From positions 1 through 64,000 of the forward strand of contig BNBP01000038.1 in NCBI GenBank assembly GCA_014656015.1: 64,000 bases of DNA, in the 5' to 3' direction. Both the position numbers and the translations under genes were made by a program. The notes under the pieces were generated by a model. The model did no database searches, was not told where the DNA came from, and saw only the letters and a list, made by a program, of their open reading frames with translations. Each line of letters begins with the position of its first letter. Position 1 is the first letter of the stretch. Below, one piece after another: positions 60,236-64,000 of the stretch. This DNA comes from Streptomyces griseoaurantiacus (GTDB lineage Bacteria > Actinomycetota > Actinomycetes > Streptomycetales > Streptomycetaceae).

Positions 60236-61425
60236 CCACTGCCCAGCCGCGGGCCGGCCTCGAAGGTGCCGCCGGCGAGTTCCACCCGCTCCCGCATGCC
60301 CATCAGGCCGTTGCCGCCGGAGTGCGGATCGATCCCGCCGCCGGCGAGCGTGCCTGCCCCGTCGTCGATCACGCCGATCAGCAGTGTGCCCTGTTCCTCG
60401 CGGAGTTCGATACCGACCTTGGCCCCGGCGCCCGCGTGCCGGAGCACGTTCGTCAGACATTCCTGGACGATCCGGAAGGCCGTCATCTCCTCCGCGGGGG
60501 TCAGGAGTCCCTCGCCGACCTCGACGGACACGTCCACGGTCAGCCCGGCGACCCGTGCGCGCTCCGCGACGACCTCGATCTCGTCGAGGGTGACCAGGCG
60601 CCGCTCCGTCCCGTCGGCATCCCGGCCCTGGTCGCCCTCGCGCAGTACGCGGACGATCCGGTGCATGTCGTCGATGGCGTCCCGGCCGGTGGCGGCGATC
60701 GTCTTCAGCGCGGACTCCGCCATGTCCGGCGCTTTGCGCAGCACGGCACCGGCGCCGTCCGCCTGGAGGATCATCACGGCCAGGCTGTGTGCCACCACGT
60801 CGTGCAACTCCCGGGCGATCCCGGCACGTTCCTCGGCGGCGGCCAGCCGCATGCGGTTCTCCTGCTCCCGCTCGGCGTGCCAGGCCCGGGCCGCCTGGCT
60901 CTCGGCGTACAGGCGCCTGGTGCGCAGGGAGTAGGCCGTCAGCCAGACCGTCAGCGTGCCGCCCCAGAAGTACGGCAGGTCCTCGGGGAACAGGACCGGG
61001 TCCAGGCCGCCGGGCGGCACCACGACCGCGGCGGCCCCGGTGGCCAGCAGCACCGCGCCGCCCGCCAGGTAGGGCATCCGGGGGTCGCGGGAGTGGTGGA
61101 CGACCGACATCATGGCGCAGAGCACGGCGATGTCGTACGCGGCGGGCGCCGAGGCGAGCGGACTGTCACCGCCGGACAGCAGACCCTGCACGGTGCACAG
61201 CGCCAGGACGGCCGCGAGCACGGCGACCGGCCACCGCCTGCGGACGAACATGGTGAGCGCCATGAGGGCGCTCAGCGGCCAGTCGTAGCCGACTCCGTAC
61301 GGGTCGGCCGTCAGCAGGATCAGCAGGGCGAGTCCCACGTCGCCCAGCCGGCCCAGGAGGTGCCGGTACCGGCCGGTCAGACGGATCCACGCGGCCGGTT
61401 CCGGGGGCCTGTCCTGCTCGCTCAA
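60193..61425 (-). CDS. Sensor histidine kinase (HisKA_3 / HATPase)
   Basis: The protein has 410 residues, with a TTG start at 61425 that lacks a strong ribosome binding site. The N-terminal part has four to five membrane helices (GDVGLALLILLTAD, LSALMALTMF, PVAVLAAVLALCTVQGLL, AYDIAVLCAMMSVV, AGGAVLLATGAAAVVV) and little extracellular sequence. The dimerisation domain has the phosphorylated H208 in ARELHDVVAHS, and the ATPase part has FRIVQECLTNVLRHAGAGAK and GNGLMGMRERVELAGG. The layout is that of DesK/LiaS-like intramembrane-sensing kinases for NarL-type regulators. Confidence 0.93.
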   Translation of the reverse strand: MSEQDRPPEPAAWIRLTGRYRHLLGRLGDVGLALLILLTADPYGVGYDWPLSALMALTMFVRRRWPVAVLAAVLALCTVQGLLSGGDSPLASAPAAYDIAVLCAMMSVVHHSRDPRMPYLAGGAVLLATGAAAVVVPPGGLDPVLFPEDLPYFWGGTLTVWLTAYSLRTRRLYAESQAARAWHAEREQENRMRLAAAEERAGIARELHDVVAHSLAVMILQADGAGAVLRKAPDMAESALKTIAATGRDAIDDMHRIVRVLREGDQGRDADGTERRLVTLDEIEVVAERARVAGLTVDVSVEVGEGLLTPAEEMTAFRIVQECLTNVLRHAGAGAKVGIELREEQGTLLIGVIDDGAGTLAGGGIDPHSGGNGLMGMRERVELAGGTFEAGPRLGSGWHVRARIPTRTRR

Positions 61426-61444
61426 CTTCTCGTCCGTCCCGTGC

Positions 61445-63592
61445 CTAGCCGGTGGCGTCCACCAGCGCGAGTTCGCGCAGCCTGTCCGGCGGGCCGGGGC
61501 GGGCGTAGTACCAGCCCTGCGCCGTGTCGCAACCCAGCACCCGGAGCTGTTCGGCCTGTGCCCCGGTCTCCACGCCCTCGACGGTCACGGTGAGGTCCAG
61601 GCTGTGTGCCAGGGTGACGATACCCTCGACGATCTTGAGGTCGACGGGGTCCGCCGGGTACTGCTGCATGCCCTGGGTGAAAGAGCGGTCCAGCTTGAGT
61701 ATGGACACCGGCAGGCGGCGCAGGTTGGCGAGGTTGGAGTAGCCCGTGCCGAAGTCGTCGAGCGCGATGTCCACGCCCATCTCCGCGAGCCGGCGCAGCG
61801 GTTTGAGCAGGTCGTCGTCGGCGCCGATCAGCGCGGACTCGGTCACCTCCAGGCAGAGCGCCTCCGGTTCGACGCCGGTCCGCTCCAGGATCTCGACGGT
61901 GTCGGAGACGAGTCCGGGGTGGGTGAGCTGGCACGGGGAGAGGTTGACGTTGACGCGGAGCGGGAAGTCCTCGCCGTGCTGCCGCTGCCAGTCGCGGGCC
62001 TGGCGCACCGATTCCTCCAGCACCCAGCGGCCCAGCGGCACGATCAGCCCGGTGTGCTCGGCGAGCCCGATGAAGCGGTCCGGGCCGAGCACGCCGTGCT
62101 GCGGGTGCAGCCAGCGCACCAGCGCCTCGGCCCCGTGCACCTCGCCGTCGTCGAGCCGCACCAGCGGCTGGTACTCGATGAAGAACTCGCCCCGGTCCAG
62201 CGCGGCGGGCAGGGCCGTGGTGAGTCCGTGCCGGGTGATGGCGCGGGCGTCGGCCTCCGGGTCGGCGAGCTCGTAGCGGTTGCCGCCGGCGGACTTGGCC
62301 CGGTACATCGTGATGTCGGCGCTGCGCAGCACCTCGGCGGGGCCGCGTTCGCCCGCAGGGCCCTCGACGACGCCGATGCTGCCGCGCACCAGCAGTTCGC
62401 GGCCGTCGATGCGGACGGGGCCGGACAGCGCGTTCATGATCCGGTCGGCGAGGTCGTCGACCCCTCGCTCGGTGTCCGGGCCGGTGGTCAGCGCGACGAA
62501 CTCGTCGCCGCCGAGGCGGGCGACCATCTCGCCGGGCGCGGTGGCGCAGCCCTGCAGCCGGTCGGCGACCTCGACGAGGAGCCGGTCGCCGGCGGCGTGC
62601 CCGAGGCTGTCGTTGATGGTCTTGAAGCCGTCCAGGTCCAGGTAGCAGAGCCCGAACCGCTGGCCCTCCCCGGCGGAGAGCGCCTTCTCCAGCCGCTCGA
62701 AGAACAGCGTGCGGTTGGGCAGCCCGGTGAGCGCGTCGTGCGTGGCCTCGTAGCGCAGCCGCAGGTTGAGCAGCCGGCGCTCGGTGGTGTCCTCCATCAG
62801 CGCGAGCTGGTACTGCGGCGCCCCGTCGGCGTCCCGCAGCAGGGACACCGTCAGATTGGTCCACAGCACGGTGCCGTCGGGCCGGTAGAACGGCTTCTCG
62901 ACGTGGTAGTGCTCGCGTTCGCCGCGCACCAGTTCCTGGTAGAGCCGCCACACCTGCGGGGCGTCCTCGGGGTGGGACCATTCGGCGACGTTGCGGTCCC
63001 GCAGCAGTCCCTCGGAGCCGCCGAACATGCGCAGCAGCGCGCCGTTGACCTCCAGGACGTTGCCCTCGAGGTCGGCGATGGAGATGCCTATCGCCGCGCC
63101 CTCGAAGACGGCGCGAAAGCGTGCCTCGCTCGCGTGCAGCGCCTGCGCGACGACGCCCTGGGCCTTCAGCGCGGCGGCGGAGATGGCCTCCTGCTCGGCG
63201 AGCGTGCGCTCCCGCAGTGCCTGCGCGAAGCCGGCGGCCATCGCGTGCTGCAGCCGCGAGGAGCGGGTGCGCAGCGCCTCCTGCGTGCTGCCGGGGGCGT
63301 CCGCCCCGCCGCAGTAGAGCACCAGGTAGGCGTCCACGCAGTCGAGTGTGGCGCCGAGCGCCTCGGGGTCGGTGCAGTGCACGTCGATGAGGGCGGCGCC
63401 GACCGCCCTGGCCTCGGCCGCGTCGAAGGACCGGGCCCGCAGCGCCTCGCTCAGGCGGCGGGCCAGCGGCAGCAGCAGGGCCTCGAACTCGGGGCGGGTG
63501 AGCGGCGTCGTGGTCACCGGGAAGACGGCCCGGCTCCAGATCGTCGCGAAGCGGCGCAGTCTGTCCTCCGGCCCGTCCGGTTCCGCGCTCAC
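61445..63592 (-). CDS. PAS-GGDEF-EAL cyclic di-GMP protein (CdgA-like)
   Basis: The protein has 715 residues from GTG 63592. Domains: an N-terminal helical part (about 1-150), PAS/PAC (about 153-275; ARFRAVFEGAAIGISIADLE, YQLALMEDTTERR), GGDEF (about 280-440) with intact VARLGGDEFVAL, and EAL (about 455-705) with GAEALVRWLHP, VNVNLSPCQL, LEVTESALI, IALDDFGTGYSNLANL and VEGVETGAQAEQL. Both active-site motifs are intact, so synthesis and breakdown of c-di-GMP are possible. No membrane helix is present. Architecture and length match S. coelicolor CdgA (SCO2817), which affects development and antibiotic production. It overlaps the upstream methyltransferase gene by GTGA. Confidence 0.93.
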   Translation of the reverse strand: MSAEPDGPEDRLRRFATIWSRAVFPVTTTPLTRPEFEALLLPLARRLSEALRARSFDAAEARAVGAALIDVHCTDPEALGATLDCVDAYLVLYCGGADAPGSTQEALRTRSSRLQHAMAAGFAQALRERTLAEQEAISAAALKAQGVVAQALHASEARFRAVFEGAAIGISIADLEGNVLEVNGALLRMFGGSEGLLRDRNVAEWSHPEDAPQVWRLYQELVRGEREHYHVEKPFYRPDGTVLWTNLTVSLLRDADGAPQYQLALMEDTTERRLLNLRLRYEATHDALTGLPNRTLFFERLEKALSAGEGQRFGLCYLDLDGFKTINDSLGHAAGDRLLVEVADRLQGCATAPGEMVARLGGDEFVALTTGPDTERGVDDLADRIMNALSGPVRIDGRELLVRGSIGVVEGPAGERGPAEVLRSADITMYRAKSAGGNRYELADPEADARAITRHGLTTALPAALDRGEFFIEYQPLVRLDDGEVHGAEALVRWLHPQHGVLGPDRFIGLAEHTGLIVPLGRWVLEESVRQARDWQRQHGEDFPLRVNVNLSPCQLTHPGLVSDTVEILERTGVEPEALCLEVTESALIGADDDLLKPLRRLAEMGVDIALDDFGTGYSNLANLRRLPVSILKLDRSFTQGMQQYPADPVDLKIVEGIVTLAHSLDLTVTVEGVETGAQAEQLRVLGCDTAQGWYYARPGPPDRLRELALVDATG

Positions 63593-64000
63593 GCCGTGCG
63601 CCCCACGCCGGCGAACCCCGCGAAGGCGTAGGGGTCCTCGTCCTCGCGCGCGGTGTCGGGCCGCCAGTCCGCCATCGGCACCAGTCCGGGTTCCACCATG
63701 TCGTACCCCTCGAAGAACCGCGCGATCTCCTCGCGCGAGCGCATGATCAGCGGATTGCGGATGTCCTTGTACACGCCGACCGCGCCCTCGGCCCGCTCGG
63801 ACGGCAGCGGAATGCCCTCGTACGAGGCGTGCGTGAGCACGAGCAGGCTGCCCGGCGCGAGCGCGTCGCGCAGTTCGGCCACCGCCCGGTACGGGTCGTT
63901 CGCTTCTTCCACGAAGTGAAGTATGGCAACGAGAAGAAGGGCTACCGGACGGTTCAGGTCGATCAGCCGCTCCACTTCGGGGGCGGCGAGGATGTCCCGG
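63589..64000 (-). CDS. SAM-dependent methyltransferase (DUF574 type), 5' end outside the window
   Basis: The C-terminal about 136 residues are present; the gene continues beyond position 64000. LIDLNRPVALLLVAILHFVE, followed by PGSLLVLTHASYEG and FEGYDMVEPGLVPMADWRPD, are typical of the Methyltransf_19/DUF574 family that is expanded in Streptomyces. The SAM-binding glycine motif would be in the missing part. Substrate unknown. The linkage to a CdgA-type gene is conserved-looking, as their ORFs overlap by 4 nt. Confidence 0.85.
   Translation of the reverse strand, partial: RDILAAPEVERLIDLNRPVALLLVAILHFVEEANDPYRAVAELRDALAPGSLLVLTHASYEGIPLPSERAEGAVGVYKDIRNPLIMRSREEIARFFEGYDMVEPGLVPMADWRPDTAREDEDPYAFAGFAGVGRTA

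Overview
The window is high-GC actinobacterial DNA, almost certainly a Streptomyces chromosome. The evidence is third-position G/C codon use, frequent GTG starts, many 4-nt ATGA/GTGA overlaps, an egtABCD ergothioneine operon, a type-B sdhCAB operon, a secreted alpha-lytic-type protease with a chitin-binding tail and an S. coelicolor CdgA-like PAS-GGDEF-EAL protein. No rRNA or tRNA gene was recognised.

Positions 1-19830 look like a dormancy/hypoxia gene set of the DevR(DosR)/OsdR type. It holds a DoxX membrane protein, a two-domain universal stress protein, a NarL-type response regulator without a neighbouring kinase, a P1B-5 metal ATPase fused to a hemerythrin-like domain, a kinase-like/P-loop protein resembling Rv2004c, an Acg-type nitroreductase, nicotinate phosphoribosyltransferase, an Rv1733c-type membrane protein, a 5-oxoprolinase, a lone transhydrogenase alpha-like protein and a CBS-BON protein. 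Wrecked copies of a nitroreductase, GAPDH and universal stress protein(s) lie among them. A GGGCC-N2-TCGGYCC-like motif recurs upstream of several intact members.

Positions 19830-26390 are an accessory patch. It has a 189-bp MITE-like element flanked by TA, a lower-GC cytochrome P450 followed 12 nt later by a small peptide ORF, an IS5-type transposase scrap, an FAD aromatic hydroxylase, a second-type hemC, and a possible type I-E CRISPR leftover.

Positions 26390-42800 carry core and stress functions: pirin, a TPR protein, peptide deformylase, a flavoprotein disulfide reductase, thioredoxin, a LacI regulator, an orphan PemK/MazF-like toxin, a PARG-type macrodomain protein, egtABCD, dodecin, an OmpR-type two-component system and a secreted protease. 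Strong hairpins separate several convergent pairs.

Positions 42830-48981 hold a tightly coupled minus-strand operon: a 62-aa peptide, an unknown protein, two paralogous DUF6895-like helical proteins and a SxxK serine hydrolase. It sits just downstream of an EF-G paralogue. This is the best candidate here for an undescribed peptide-linked system.

Positions 49425-64000 carry an LLM flavin oxidoreductase, sdhCAB with a divergent LysR regulator, a MacB-type ABC exporter pair preceded by a short tandem repeat, a small membrane-anchored protein, a NarL-type two-component system, the c-di-GMP enzyme and a truncated SAM methyltransferase gene running off the right edge.
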